Shown: positions 1 through 8,615, numbered from the stretch's first letter. The stretch is 64,000 nucleotides of DNA from Homoserinimonas sp044769865 (GCF_044769865.1 NZ_JBIZWA010000001.1:1054001-1118000), one strand, 5' to 3'. Translations and numbers: made by a program. The notes: generated by a model not told the origin, from the letters alone.

Positions 1-448
1 CGGTTGCCGAGATGGAGAAGTAGCCGGAACCCTCGGCCCGTTTTGCGCGCGGGACGAGCATGATCGCGGAGGCGACGATCGCCGTGCTCGCCGCCCCGAA
101 CGCGAGCCCGTGCACGAACCGCAGGCCGATGAGCACCGTCAGGTCGGTGACGACGAGGTACAGCCCCGAGAGCACGACGAACGCCGCGAGTCCGAGGATG
201 ACGGTGCGGCGGCGACCCACGAGGTCGAGGTATTTGGACGTGAGCAGGCGCGACACGATCGCGCCGATCACGTAGGCGCCCGCTGTGAGGCCCGCGAGGC
301 TGTCGTTCGCCATGAAGCGCTGGATGGCATAGAGCGCCATCGTCGTCATGAGCAGATAGAAGACGGCCGCGAGCGCAAAGTTGATGACGATCGCGAGGAT
401 GAAGTCCCGGCTCCAGATGCGGGTCGACGCCGAGCCTTTTGTTTGCAT
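1..448 (-). CDS. MFS transporter, N-terminal part (cut by window edge)
   Basis: Major facilitator superfamily carrier of the inner membrane, of which only the first 149 residues lie in the window. The N-terminus (MQTKGSAS) is followed by a first membrane helix at about residues 15-35, a second, and then the MFS motif A loop as DLVGRRR between helices 2 and 3, which supports the family call. The substrate cannot be told. The ATG at 448 is chosen because an in-frame coding character starts there; the start codon overlaps the string ATTGCTAAA, which matches half of the MarR-type palindrome found at 39531-39553, so a MarR-like repressor could act at this start. The gene runs off the left edge, so its 3' end and operon partners are unknown. 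Confidence 0.85.
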   Translation of the reverse strand, partial: MQTKGSASTRIWSRDFILAIVINFALAAVFYLLMTTMALYAIQRFMANDSLAGLTAGAYVIGAIVSRLLTSKYLDLVGRRRTVILGLAAFVVLSGLYLVVTDLTVLIGLRFVHGLAFGAASTAIVASAIMLVPRAKRAEGSGYFSISAT

Positions 449-459
449 TGCTAAACAGT

Positions 460-972
460 CTAGGCGCCTTCGGGTGGCGTGAGCAGCAGCTCGACTCGCT
501 CTCGCAGGTACGCCTCGAACTCTGGCGCGGTCGCGACATCCGCCGTCGGGTTCCAGCGCACGAGCAGGCGGCCGTCCGAGATGAGGAGCGGGCCGGATGC
601 CGCGGCCGAGCCCTCTTCGGTGAGCTCGAGCACCCGCGCGCCGAAGTTGACCACGGTGCCTTCGGGGTAGGCGCGATGCGCGGCGGCACGGTGCATCCGC
701 CGCTCCTCGCCCGAGACGGACTGGTAGTTGGAACGGCCGGGTTCGACCGCTCGTGTGGAATGACCGGCGGCGTAGAGCGTGCCGCCAGCGTCGAGCAGGA
801 AGACGCCGAGCCGCCACGCCCGCCCGATGGGTTTCATGCGGGGCGAGAGGGTGATGCCAAGCTTGCGGCGCTGCGGGGTGAACTCGGCGAGGGCCTCATC
901 GGGCACGCCGGCGGAGCTCAGGCGTTCCGCGGCATCCGTCACCGCGCGCCGGGCCGAGTGGAGGGAGTCCAT
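460..972 (-). CDS. Conserved hypothetical protein
   Basis: A 170-residue soluble protein with no family I recognise. It starts MDSLHSARRAV and ends LLLTPPEGA, with a middle part rich in beta-strand-like segments (LGVFLLDAGGTLYAAGHSTR). I see no signal peptide or membrane helix. The start at 972 is preferred over an upstream ATG at 1023 because a GAGG-type ribosome site precedes it and the longer version would run into the inverted repeat at 1016-1099. It is read in the same direction as, and upstream of, the truncated MFS gene with only 11 bases between them, so the two may form an operon. Confidence 0.6.
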   Translation of the reverse strand: MDSLHSARRAVTDAAERLSSAGVPDEALAEFTPQRRKLGITLSPRMKPIGRAWRLGVFLLDAGGTLYAAGHSTRAVEPGRSNYQSVSGEERRMHRAAAHRAYPEGTVVNFGARVLELTEEGSAAASGPLLISDGRLLVRWNPTADVATAPEFEAYLRERVELLLTPPEGA

Positions 973-1015
973 CCTCCAATCCTCGCACCGAGATTCGCCA
1001 GCGGTACTGCGGTCC

Positions 1016-1099
1016 CACCGCAACTACGGAGTTTCGGCGACACGCCGTCGGGTGCGGTCCCTCCGGCAGCGTGTCGGCCAAATCTCCGTAGTTGCGGTG
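1016..1099. repeat. Inverted repeat family A, copy 1
   Basis: An 84-bp imperfect palindrome: left arm begins CACCGCAACTACGGAG and continues to GACACGCCG; the right arm is its reverse complement ending CTCCGTAGTTGCGGTG. The same arms recur at 13773-13856, 19738-19823 and 23186-23269. It lies between the hypothetical gene's start and the small symporter subunit's stop. Confidence 0.85.
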
Positions 1100-1110
1100 C
1101 GCGAGGGCGC

Positions 1111-1239
1111 CTAGATGATCGGGCGACCTGCGTCGCGCGACTCCTTCCAGTCCTTCAGGAATCCGCGCACGAGCGTGAACAGCACACCCGCAACGATGAC
1201 GGGCCAGACGAGCATGTAGATGGTGATGGCAGTGACCAT
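1111..1239 (-). CDS. Small membrane subunit of a sodium:solute symporter
   Basis: A 42-residue protein (MVTAITIYMLVWPVIVAGVL...) with one membrane helix at about residues 5-26 and a charged tail (KDWKESRDAG). Tiny single-helix proteins encoded just after SSS or NSS carriers are known as putative transporter small subunits. Here the gene begins 9 bases after the stop codon of the symporter, with AGGAGG five bases ahead of the ATG, and that ribosome site overlaps the symporter stop, so translation is probably coupled. The role, likely stabilising or targeting the carrier, is inferred from this arrangement. It is easy to miss because of its size. Confidence 0.75.
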   Translation of the reverse strand: MVTAITIYMLVWPVIVAGVLFTLVRGFLKDWKESRDAGRPII

Positions 1240-1248
1240 GGGGTCCTC

Positions 1249-2949
1249 CTAGCGGGTCGGGCGAGCGGTGTCGGCGCTGAGGCCGTCGAGCTCGCGGTCG
1301 ATGTCGTCGAGTTCGGACTCCGGGTCGAAGTCGCCCGTGCGCTCCTTAATGAGGTCGAAGTCGAAGTCCTGCGAGCTCCGGAACGACATGAAGTAGCAGA
1401 TGATCGTGCTCACGGCGTAGGCGACGAGCGAGCCGCTCAGCACCGTGTAGTCGTGCAGGAACCCGATGACGAAGGGGGCGGATGCCACGGCTGCGACGAT
1501 GCCAACGATCATGCCGGTCTTCTTGCCGAAGAAGCCGAAGGCCATGATGCCGAGCACGACGCCGATGCCGATGACGCTGAGCACGTCGATGAAGATGCCG
1601 TAGGCACCCGTGAGGGAGACCCACTCGAAGCGCACCGCGATGAAGACGAGCAGCGCGGCGAGCACCGAGATCGAGAAGGCCGCGTTCGTCACCTTCTTCC
1701 AGTAGAAGCTCGCGATGACGGGGAACACGAGCGCACCCCACAGCGCCCCGACAAAGACGAGCAGGTCGAGGATGTTGAACTGGCTCGTCGCGAAGAAGAG
1801 CGCGGTTCCTGTCGCGACGATCATCGTGATGCGACCGACGAGCAGCATCGTCTTGGGGTTCGCCTTGCCCTTGCCGGCGATGTTCTGGCCGTAGACATCC
1901 GCCATCATGATCGACGACAGGGCCGCCAGGTCGGAGTCGGCCGTCGACGACAGCGATCCGATGATCATGATGAAGAGGAGGCCGAGCAGCACGGGACCAA
2001 GGAAGGTGCTGGCGAGCTGCGGGATGAGGTTGTTGGTGTCGCCACCGACCGGCTCGATGCCGAGGTAGAGGGCCATGACCCCGAGCATGCCGACGCCGAT
2101 GATGGTGGCGCCGTAACCGACGGTCGCGGTGATGAAGGTGGGCTTGATGAGATCCTCCCGCACGGCGAAGAGGCGCTGCGCGATCGTCTGGTTGCCGATC
2201 GCGTAGGCGAGCACCGCGGCGATGTAGGGCGCGCCCTGGTTGAGGAAGGCCTCGGAGGAGAAGAAGTTCGACTGCTCGGGCGTGAGGTTCGACGCGCCCT
2301 GCGCGATCATGTCGGTGCCACCAGCCGCGAAGAAGATCGCCGGCACGATGACCACGACGGCGCCGAGCATGGCCACGACCTGCGCGAAGTCGGTGAGCAC
2401 GGATGCCCGGAAGCCCGACCACAGCGTGTAGAGCAGCACACCGCCCGCCACGAACAGGATGCCCTGGCCGAAGTTGAAGGGCGACAGCATCGAGATGACG
2501 GCACCACCGGCAATGAAGTTCGAGGTGAGGCTGATGACGCTGCCGAGCACGTTCGAGCCCGCGAGCATGAGCTGGCTGGAGCGGCCGTGGCGTGCCCGCA
2601 TGACCTCAGCGAGCGTGTGGGCGCGAGGCGCAACGGCGCGGATGCGACGGCCGAAGGGGTAGATGAAGAGGATCATGAGGGCGCCCCAGAGCCCGTAGTG
2701 GATGGGGCCCGAGATGCCGTAGGTGTAGCCGGATGTCGCCGAGGCATACATCGAGGAGGCCCAGATCCAGGTTGCCGTCATGGAGGCGGCCGAGATGCCG
2801 AAGCCGATCTTGTTGCCGGCGGTCATGTACCCGTCGGCGTTCTCCCGCTTCCTCCCGATCATGACGGACATGATCATGGTGCCGCCGAAGAACAGAATGA
2901 GGAGCGCGATGATCAGCGGTCCCCCCAGTTGCTGCATGTCGGATTCCAT
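1249..2949 (-). CDS. Sodium:solute symporter (SSS family)
   Basis: A 566-residue inner-membrane carrier with about 13 hydrophobic segments. Diagnostic are the loop after helix 1 (KRENADGYMTAGNKIG), the helix 2-3 segment with TATWIWASSMYASA, and the Na+ site region SLSSTADSDLAALSS near residue 330. The overall look is nearest the urea/DUR3-like branch of SSS carriers, but the substrate is not proven by sequence. The C-terminal 45 residues form a very acidic cytosolic tail (FDPESELDDIDRELDG). The gene is followed by its small subunit (1111-1239). No regulator lies next to it; a long leader with a strong hairpin (3079-3099) precedes it. Confidence 0.88.
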   Translation of the reverse strand: MESDMQQLGGPLIIALLILFFGGTMIMSVMIGRKRENADGYMTAGNKIGFGISAASMTATWIWASSMYASATSGYTYGISGPIHYGLWGALMILFIYPFGRRIRAVAPRAHTLAEVMRARHGRSSQLMLAGSNVLGSVISLTSNFIAGGAVISMLSPFNFGQGILFVAGGVLLYTLWSGFRASVLTDFAQVVAMLGAVVVIVPAIFFAAGGTDMIAQGASNLTPEQSNFFSSEAFLNQGAPYIAAVLAYAIGNQTIAQRLFAVREDLIKPTFITATVGYGATIIGVGMLGVMALYLGIEPVGGDTNNLIPQLASTFLGPVLLGLLFIMIIGSLSSTADSDLAALSSIMMADVYGQNIAGKGKANPKTMLLVGRITMIVATGTALFFATSQFNILDLLVFVGALWGALVFPVIASFYWKKVTNAAFSISVLAALLVFIAVRFEWVSLTGAYGIFIDVLSVIGIGVVLGIMAFGFFGKKTGMIVGIVAAVASAPFVIGFLHDYTVLSGSLVAYAVSTIICYFMSFRSSQDFDFDLIKERTGDFDPESELDDIDRELDGLSADTARPTR

Positions 2950-3280
2950 CCGAATTCCTCTCTGTAGGCGCGGCGAAGCGTTTTCGGGCTCGCTTCACCG
3001 CGTTTTTGCGCGCGCTGAACCCCGGGTGGGGCCTCACACGATCCGCGAGCTCACAGACGATCGGTGATTTGTGGCGCTGCGCCGGCCCTACGCCGGCGCC
3101 TTAGGTCAGCCAACCCGGCACCTGCAACATTCGGCGGCATCCCGGTCTGGGACGCTCTGGCACGGACGGCTGGAACCGAGGGACAACGACCTCGAACCTC
3201 TCGACCATAGCAAAGTCTCAGCTAACGGTGCTAACTTCGCGGGCTTGCCCGGCGGCATCCGGGCTTGGACAATCGTCGCT
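2950..3280. other. 331-bp gap between divergent genes
   Basis: Divergent spacer between the symporter (minus) and the flavodoxin-like gene (plus). It holds an 8-bp perfect hairpin at 3079-3099 and a direct repeat GCTAAC-GGT-GCTAAC around 3222-3236. No open frame with the local codon bias was seen. It should contain both promoters, and possibly an attenuator in the symporter leader. Confidence 0.5.
3079..3099 (-). promoter_or_regulatory. GC hairpin in the symporter leader
   Basis: GCGCCGGC, a five-base loop, and GCCGGCGC form a perfect 8-bp stem about 130 bases upstream of the symporter start. It could be a leader attenuator or the end of an unseen small RNA; no T-tract follows. Confidence 0.35.
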
Positions 3281-3781
3281 ATGCCTCAACTCCTGGTCGT
3301 GCACCACTCTCCCGGGCGGTCGATGACGGCCCTGCTCGACGCGGCGCTCGAGGGCACCCGCGACGAGCTGGTCGCGGGCGTCGATGTGGTCGTGCGCAAT
3401 GCGCTCGAAGCCACCGCGGACGACGTGCTCGCCGCCGACGGCTACCTGCTCGGCACGACCGCGAACTTCGGCTACATGAGCGGTGCGCTCAAGCACTTCT
3501 TCGACAGCACTTTCCTGCGCATCGGCGGCTCCCTTTCGCCCTCCGGCGAGGCCGACGGCGAATCGCAGGGCGCGACATCCGGGCGCCCCTACGGTCTCTA
3601 TGTTCACGGCCGTTACGACCAGACGGGGGCGGTGCGCTCGGTGCTTTCGATCACGGGCGCGCTCGGCTGGCGGCAGGCGGCGCGGCCCGTGACCGTCATG
3701 GGTGAGGTCACGCCGGATGCCCGGGGCGCCGTCTACGAGCTCGGCGCGACCCTCGCGGCCGTCGTGACGGAGGGGCTCTAG
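3281..3781 (+). CDS. Flavodoxin-like / NAD(P)H-dependent FMN reductase-type protein
   Basis: A 166-residue protein of the flavodoxin fold. It starts MPQLLVVHHSPGRSMTALLD, where VVHHSPGRSMTALL matches the phosphate-binding loop of FMN proteins, and has the second flavin loop as GTTANFGYMSGALKHFFD (about residues 55-72), typical of flavodoxin-family NAD(P)H dehydrogenases. It is expected to act as a cytosolic FMN-binding redox protein, partner unknown. It stands alone between the symporter and the GntR operon. Confidence 0.75.
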   Translation: MPQLLVVHHSPGRSMTALLDAALEGTRDELVAGVDVVVRNALEATADDVLAADGYLLGTTANFGYMSGALKHFFDSTFLRIGGSLSPSGEADGESQGATSGRPYGLYVHGRYDQTGAVRSVLSITGALGWRQAARPVTVMGEVTPDARGAVYELGATLAAVVTEGL

Positions 3782-3806
3782 CGCCCACCCCACAAGCCAA
3801 CTTGAT

Positions 3807-3819
3807 CTAGTTCAACTAG
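3807..3819. promoter_or_regulatory. Palindromic operator ahead of the GntR operon
   Basis: CTAGTT-C-AACTAG is a perfect inverted repeat ending 17 bases before the GntR start. YtrA-type GntR proteins usually repress their own operon at such a site, so autoregulation is likely. TTGATC at 3803 could be a -35 hexamer covered by it. Confidence 0.6.
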
Positions 3820-3836
3820 AACAATAGGGTTGGCGC

Positions 3837-4187
3837 ATGCTCATCCGACTGGACCCCGCCTCCGGCGTTGCGCTGTTCGACCAGCTCGCCGGCAACATCC
3901 GGGCGTCCATCGTGTCGGGCCGCGTGCGACCGGGCGAGCGCCTCCCCGCCGCCCGCGAGCTCGCCGCATCCCTCGACGTCAACGTGCACACCGTGTTGCG
4001 TGCCTACCAGGAGCTGCGCGACGAGGGGCTCATCGAGTTGCGGCGCGGGCGCGGGGCCGTCGTGGTCCACGACCCCCGCGACTACAGCGAGCTCACGGCG
4101 GCGATCGAGGCGCTCGTGGCGCAGGCCCGTGCACACGAGGTTCCACCAGCGGCGCTCGCCGCGCTCATCCGAGAGGCCTACCAATGA
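3837..4187 (+). CDS. GntR-family regulator, YtrA subfamily
   Basis: A 116-residue short GntR regulator. Residues 1-75 are the winged helix (DQLAGNIRASIVSGRVRPGERLPAARELA, then DVNVHTVLRAYQELRDEGLIEL), followed by only a short helical tail rather than a ligand domain, which is the mark of the YtrA subfamily. These regulators typically control an adjacent ABC transporter. Here the stop codon overlaps the start of the DUF1648 gene (ATGA), and an ABC ATPase and permease follow. The palindrome at 3807-3819 is the probable operator. Confidence 0.85.
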   Translation: MLIRLDPASGVALFDQLAGNIRASIVSGRVRPGERLPAARELAASLDVNVHTVLRAYQELRDEGLIELRRGRGAVVVHDPRDYSELTAAIEALVAQARAHEVPPAALAALIREAYQ

Positions 4188-5191
4188 TCGAAACCACAGC
4201 GGATGTCACGGCTCGCGCGAGCAGCACGAGGAGCCGCGCGATCACCGTCGGCGCGCTCGTGCCCATCGTCGTCACGGCCCTTGCCGCCATCATCACGGCG
4301 AGCTGGATTCCCGAACTGCCAGACCCGGTCGCCGTTCACTGGGCCGGTGACACCCCCGACGGCTACGGGAGCGTGTGGCTGTTCATCCTGATGCCGCTGG
4401 GCATCTGCACCCTCTTCGCGTTGTTCGTCGTCGCGATGTCGAGCAAGCCGACGGAAGCCGGCCTCCTCACCGCGAACCAGAAGTTCGTGCTCGTCACGAG
4501 TCCGTGGATGGCGGGGCTCCTGTCGGTCGGCCTGGGCGGCACGCTCTGGGTGCAGCGCGGCCTCGATGACGCATCCGAGGCATCCGGCGGTGCGATCTGG
4601 ATGCTGTGGGGACTCCTCGCGGGCTTCGCGCTGGCCATCCCGGCATGGTTCCTGCTGCGGCCGAGCGACAAGACCGTCGTCTCGGGCGAGCCTCCCGCCG
4701 CGATGGACTTCGCGCCGACGGAGCTCGTCTCGTGGTCCCGCACCGCGAAGGTCGGCAGGGGTGCGCGCATCGTCATCGCCTCCGTCTTCGTGATGCAGTT
4801 CGTGCTGGCGTTCGTGCTGGCCGCGAACGGCGAACCGGCGTGGACAATACTGCTGATCGTTGTCGCCGCACTGCTCCTGCTCGTCGCCGCGACCTTATAT
4901 TGGCGCGTCACGGTCGACCGTCGTGGGCTCACCGTGCGGAGCGCACTCGGTTGGCCCAAGACCACGATCCCTGCCGAGGAGATCACGGATGTCGCGGTCG
5001 TCGACGTGCAGCCCGTCGCCGAGTTCGGTGGTTGGGGCTGGCGCTGGGGTGCGGATGGCCGCACGGGGGTCGTGCTGCGCACGGGCGAGGGCATCCAGGT
5101 GACCCGCGCGAACGGTAAGCGCTTCGTCGTGACGGTCGACGACGCGGCGACGGGTGCAGCGGTGCTGGCGGGCGTGCGCTCGCGCAGCTGA
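4184..5191 (+). CDS. DUF1648 domain membrane protein
   Basis: A 335-residue membrane protein. The first helix (about 20-45) is followed by the conserved DUF1648 segment SWIPELPDPVAVHWAGDTPDGYG, then further helices near residues 60-85, 105-125, 135-160 and paired helices at 195-245; the last 100 residues are soluble and look like a small beta domain (WRVTVDRRGLTVRSALG). Its function is unknown; relatives accompany YtrA-type GntR regulators in cell-envelope stress operons. Translation is coupled to the GntR gene by an ATGA overlap. Confidence 0.75.
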   Translation: MIETTADVTARASSTRSRAITVGALVPIVVTALAAIITASWIPELPDPVAVHWAGDTPDGYGSVWLFILMPLGICTLFALFVVAMSSKPTEAGLLTANQKFVLVTSPWMAGLLSVGLGGTLWVQRGLDDASEASGGAIWMLWGLLAGFALAIPAWFLLRPSDKTVVSGEPPAAMDFAPTELVSWSRTAKVGRGARIVIASVFVMQFVLAFVLAANGEPAWTILLIVVAALLLLVAATLYWRVTVDRRGLTVRSALGWPKTTIPAEEITDVAVVDVQPVAEFGGWGWRWGADGRTGVVLRTGEGIQVTRANGKRFVVTVDDAATGAAVLAGVRSRS

Positions 5192-5244
5192 GTCGCCGAA
5201 ACTCGGCCCACCGCCGCGCCCCGCTGCCCTCTACGCTGAGAGAC

Positions 5245-6006
5245 ATGACTTCTTCCGCAGCCCTCGAGATCCGGGGGCTGCGCAAGTCCTTCGGGCAGAA
5301 CGTCGCGGTCGACGGTGTCGACCTCACGGTGCCGCGCGGCTCCTTCTATGGCCTGGTCGGGCCCAACGGGGCGGGCAAGACGACGACGCTCTCGATGGCG
5401 ACAGGCCTGCTGCGACCGGATGCCGGCACCATCACGGTGCTCGGCGTCGACGTCTGGCGTGACACCGTCAAGGTCAAGTCGCTCGTGGGCGTGCTGAGTG
5501 ACGGCGTGGAGCTCTTCGACCGGCTCACCGGCCAGCAGCTGGTGACGTATCACGGCCTGCTCAACGGCATGGACCGCACGACCGTCGCGGAACGCACTAA
5601 CGACCTGCTCGAGATGCTCGACCTGCAGGGCGCCGGCGGTACCCTCGTGGTCGACTACTCCGCGGGCATGACGAAGAAGATCGCGCTCGCGTGTGCCCTC
5701 ATCCACGCGCCCCGGCTGCTCGTGCTCGACGAGCCCTTCGAGTCGGTCGACCCGGTCTCGGCGGCGAACATCCGAGACATCCTGCACCAGTTCGTGCGCG
5801 GCGGTGGCACCGTCATCGTCTCGAGCCACTCGATGGACCTGGTCGAGCGGATGTGCGACCACGTCGCCGTGATCGGCGCGGGTCGCGTGCTCGCGGCCGG
5901 CACGACCGATGAGGTGCGGGCGGGGTCGTCCCTCGAGGATCGCTTCGTCGAGCTCGTCGGTGGGCGACGCCAGCATGAGGGGCCGTCGTGGTTGCACACC
6001 TCCTGA
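5245..6006 (+). CDS. ABC transporter ATP-binding protein
   Basis: A 253-residue nucleotide-binding subunit. Walker A is GPNGAGKTT at residues 39-47, the signature reads YSAGMTKKI instead of the canonical LSGGQ near residue 138, Walker B is LLVLDEPFE near residue 158, and the H-loop is IVSSHSMD. The relaxed signature and lack of a binding protein gene suggest an export-type or envelope-acting ABC system. The stop codon lies inside the next gene, which encodes the membrane partner, so the two subunits are made together. Confidence 0.88.
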   Translation: MTSSAALEIRGLRKSFGQNVAVDGVDLTVPRGSFYGLVGPNGAGKTTTLSMATGLLRPDAGTITVLGVDVWRDTVKVKSLVGVLSDGVELFDRLTGQQLVTYHGLLNGMDRTTVAERTNDLLEMLDLQGAGGTLVVDYSAGMTKKIALACALIHAPRLLVLDEPFESVDPVSAANIRDILHQFVRGGGTVIVSSHSMDLVERMCDHVAVIGAGRVLAAGTTDEVRAGSSLEDRFVELVGGRRQHEGPSWLHTS

Positions 6007-7562
6007 GGCTCCGCTTCCGGCTGCTTGCGAACGGGCTCCTGCGGAGTCCGTGGGTGCTCATCTCCGTGATCCTCGGGGCGCTCTGGGGTCTCATGATCCT
6101 GGTCGGCGTCGTGATCGGCATGGTCTCGCTGTCGTTCACCGCACCGGATGTCGCGTGGACGGTCGCGGTGCTCGCCGGCTCCGTCACCCTGCTCGGCTGG
6201 ATCGTGCTGCCGCTCGTGCTCCGCGGCCTCGACCAGTCCCTCAGCGTGAGCAAGCTGCGCAGTTTCCCGATCCCGCCGCAGCGACTCGTGGTGGCCCTCC
6301 TGTTCGTTGGACTTCTCGGGATCCCCGGTCTCGTCACCCTCATCGCGGCCCTGTCGACGACGCTCACCTGGCTGCGCGAACCCCTCGCACTCGTTGCCGC
6401 ACCCTTCGCCGCCGTGCTCGCGGTCGTCACCTGCGTCGCGGCATCCCGCGCTTTCGAATCGGTCGGGGCGGCCCTCGCCGCTGGCCGGCGTTACCGGGAG
6501 GTCATGGGGGTGCTCGTCTTCGTGCCGCTCATGTTGATCGGGCCCATCATCGCCTTCGCCGGCACTTCCATCGCCGCCATCTCGGAACAGCTGCCCCGCA
6601 TCGCGGCCGTGCTCTCGTGGACCCCGCTCGGGGCCGCCTGGTCGATTCCCGGCGACCTCGCCCTCGGTCGTCCCCTCGATGCGCTCGCGAAGCTCGGCAT
6701 CGCGCTCGCGACCCTGGCCGTGCTCCTGCTGCTCTGGTGGCGCAGTCTCGGCCGGCTGCTCGTTGCGCCGCCCACGGCATCCGGTCGCTCGGGGCGTTCC
6801 AAGGGCCTGGGCTTCTTCAACGTGTTCCCGGCGACCCCGACCGGGGCGGTTGCCGCCCGCACGAGCGTCTACTGGATGCGCGACCCCCGCTACGGTGGCT
6901 CGCTCATCGTGCTGCCGCTCATCGCGCTGATCGCCGTGTTCCTCGCCTCCACCGGATCGACATGGATGCTCGTGGTGCTCGGCCCCATCGTCGCGGCGAC
7001 CCTCGCGATCACCCTCTGCGCCGAGGTCTCGTACGACGGCACGGCCTTCGCCGCCCACCTCTCGACGGGCGTGAGCGGCGCCGCGGATCGCGCGGGCCGC
7101 GTGATCACCCTCGGCATCCTCGCGGTGCCGCTCGTCGTCGCGGCCACCGCGATCCCGCTCGCGATGCTCGACATGGCGCGCGACATCCCCGCCTTCCTCG
7201 GCATCGGCCTCGGCCTGCTGCTGACGGGCTTCGGGGTCTCGAGCGTCGCATCCGCTCGCTTCCTCATGCCCGTGCCCGCGGCGGGCGAGAGTCCTTTCAA
7301 GACGCCGCCCGGCACGACCTTCATGGCGCAGCTGTCGATGTTCGTGGCGTGGGCGATCGTGTTCGCGCTCGCGCTGCCGGAGCTTGTCCTGGGCATCATC
7401 GCGGCCACGACCGGCAACGCGGTGCTGGGCTTTGTGGCGCTCGCGATCGGTCTCGTGCTGGGCGCGGTGTTCATGCTCGTCGGCATCCGCATGGGCGGGG
7501 CCCTGCTCGAGCGCCGCGGCCCGGAACTCCTCGCGAGCCTCAGGAAGGCACGCGGCGCCTGA
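5988..7562 (+). CDS. ABC transporter membrane subunit (about 12 helices)
   Basis: A 524-residue polytopic protein starting at a GTG that overlaps the ATPase gene by 19 bases, with GAGGGG ahead of it. Hydrophobic segments come in pairs throughout (for example WVLISVILGALWGLMILVGVV and ITLGILAVPLVVAATAIPLAML). It carries no recognisable substrate motif. Length and position make it the permease of the preceding ATPase; what is moved is unknown. Confidence 0.75.
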   Translation: MVAHLLRLRFRLLANGLLRSPWVLISVILGALWGLMILVGVVIGMVSLSFTAPDVAWTVAVLAGSVTLLGWIVLPLVLRGLDQSLSVSKLRSFPIPPQRLVVALLFVGLLGIPGLVTLIAALSTTLTWLREPLALVAAPFAAVLAVVTCVAASRAFESVGAALAAGRRYREVMGVLVFVPLMLIGPIIAFAGTSIAAISEQLPRIAAVLSWTPLGAAWSIPGDLALGRPLDALAKLGIALATLAVLLLLWWRSLGRLLVAPPTASGRSGRSKGLGFFNVFPATPTGAVAARTSVYWMRDPRYGGSLIVLPLIALIAVFLASTGSTWMLVVLGPIVAATLAITLCAEVSYDGTAFAAHLSTGVSGAADRAGRVITLGILAVPLVVAATAIPLAMLDMARDIPAFLGIGLGLLLTGFGVSSVASARFLMPVPAAGESPFKTPPGTTFMAQLSMFVAWAIVFALALPELVLGIIAATTGNAVLGFVALAIGLVLGAVFMLVGIRMGGALLERRGPELLASLRKARGA

Positions 7563-7606
7563 GCAACGCCACATCGCACCCATGACGCGCGGGTACCCTC
7601 TGCCGC

Positions 7607-8131
7607 ATGGACGCCGCTTGGTTTGAGATATTCGTGCCGACCGTACCCGTGTGGGAGCTCGTCATCCGAGGCAGCCTGACCTTCCTTGGCCTGCTCATCC
7701 TGTTGCGGCTGGTGGGGCGCCGGGAATCCGGCGGGCTCGGGGTCACAGACCTCCTCGTGGTCGTGCTCCTCGCGGATGCGGCGGGCGCGGGACTGCGCGG
7801 TGAGGCGCAGTCCCTCGGCGACAGCGCCGTGATCGTCGGGTCGATCCTCTTCTGGAGCGTCGGAACCGACGCCCTCTCCTACCGCTGGCCCGCGCTCTCA
7901 CGCATGATCAAGGCACGCCCGCGTGCGCTCATCCGCGACGGGAATCTCGACCGGCGGGTGATGCGGCGCGAGTTCATGACCTTCGACGAACTCATGTCGC
8001 AGCTGCGACTGCACGGCGTGACAGACCTGGCGGAGGTTGAGACCGCGTATCTTGAGCCGAACGGCATGGTCAGCATCATCCGACGCGATCATGGCGACAT
8101 CGAGGAGCCGGCCAAGCCGTCCTACGAATGA
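7607..8131 (+). CDS. DUF421 (YetF-like) membrane protein
   Basis: A 174-residue protein with three membrane helices (about 20-40, 48-65, 72-90) and a C-terminal soluble domain. The family signature is clear: LRLVGRRESGGLGVTDLLV in the membrane part and LIRDGNLDRRVMRREFMTFDELMSQLRLHGV in the cytosolic part. The function of this widespread family is not established. It follows the ABC operon after 44 bases and may be its last gene. Confidence 0.85.
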   Translation: MDAAWFEIFVPTVPVWELVIRGSLTFLGLLILLRLVGRRESGGLGVTDLLVVVLLADAAGAGLRGEAQSLGDSAVIVGSILFWSVGTDALSYRWPALSRMIKARPRALIRDGNLDRRVMRREFMTFDELMSQLRLHGVTDLAEVETAYLEPNGMVSIIRRDHGDIEEPAKPSYE

Positions 8132-8156
8132 GGGCGGGCTCGGCCGGCGTCAGGCG

Positions 8157-8615
8157 TCAGACGATCTCGTCGACCGAGGCCTGCGTGATCTCCTCGCCGA
8201 CGATCTCCTGCGTCGACAGCGCGACGGCGGGATCCATGCCGGGAGCGCAGCGGGCAAGCTTCGCGAGGCGCTCCTGCAGCAGCTCGGGCGGCACGGGCGG
8301 CGAGTCGACGAGCGCCGTGACGGCGACGTAGGCGCCGCGGGCCGTCTCGAGGTGCTGGTGCAGGGTCTGCGCGATGCGGCCAGCGAGGGGCATCAGGTCG
8401 CTCTCCGGCAGGCGCGCCCCGTGCAACAGCACGACGAGGTGGCGAAGCTTCGGGTTTCGGGTCGACAGCGACTCAGCCTTCGCGGTGATGGCCTCGAACT
8501 TCTGTCGGGCGGCCTTCTTGCTTTCGACCTCCGTGAGGTCGACGCGGATGAGCGCCCCGCCTCCCGAGATCATCTCCGTGCTGATGCACGGGTCCGCGGT
8601 CTTCACCGCGGTCAT
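8157..8615 (-). CDS. Hypothetical protein
   Basis: A 152-residue protein of unknown family, convergent with the DUF421 gene. It starts MTAVKTADPCIST; an upstream ATG at 8639 is possible. The middle has a lysine/glutamate-rich helix (ESKKAARQKFEAITAKAESL) that could be a short coiled coil, followed by LRHLVVLLHGARLPESDLMPL. Third codon positions are strongly G/C, as in real genes here, which is the main support for it being coding. Confidence 0.5.
   Translation of the reverse strand: MTAVKTADPCISTEMISGGGALIRVDLTEVESKKAARQKFEAITAKAESLSTRNPKLRHLVVLLHGARLPESDLMPLAGRIAQTLHQHLETARGAYVAVTALVDSPPVPPELLQERLAKLARCAPGMDPAVALSTQEIVGEEITQASVDEIV

Noticed and set aside
1016..1099. Inverted repeats read as CRISPR repeats
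   Set aside because: Copies are dispersed over kilobases, are internally symmetrical, and no spacer array or cas gene is present.
1249..2967. Long plus-strand frame of 842 codons across 439-2967 opposite the symporter
   Set aside because: It is the antisense shadow of a high-GC gene: Arg/Asp/His-rich with no family features, while the minus-strand frame is a clear SSS symporter.
5655..7583. 642-codon minus-strand frame opposite the ABC genes
   Set aside because: Composition is almost all Arg, Gly, Asp, Glu and His, typical of a mirror frame in GC-rich DNA; both ABC genes on the plus strand have clear motifs.
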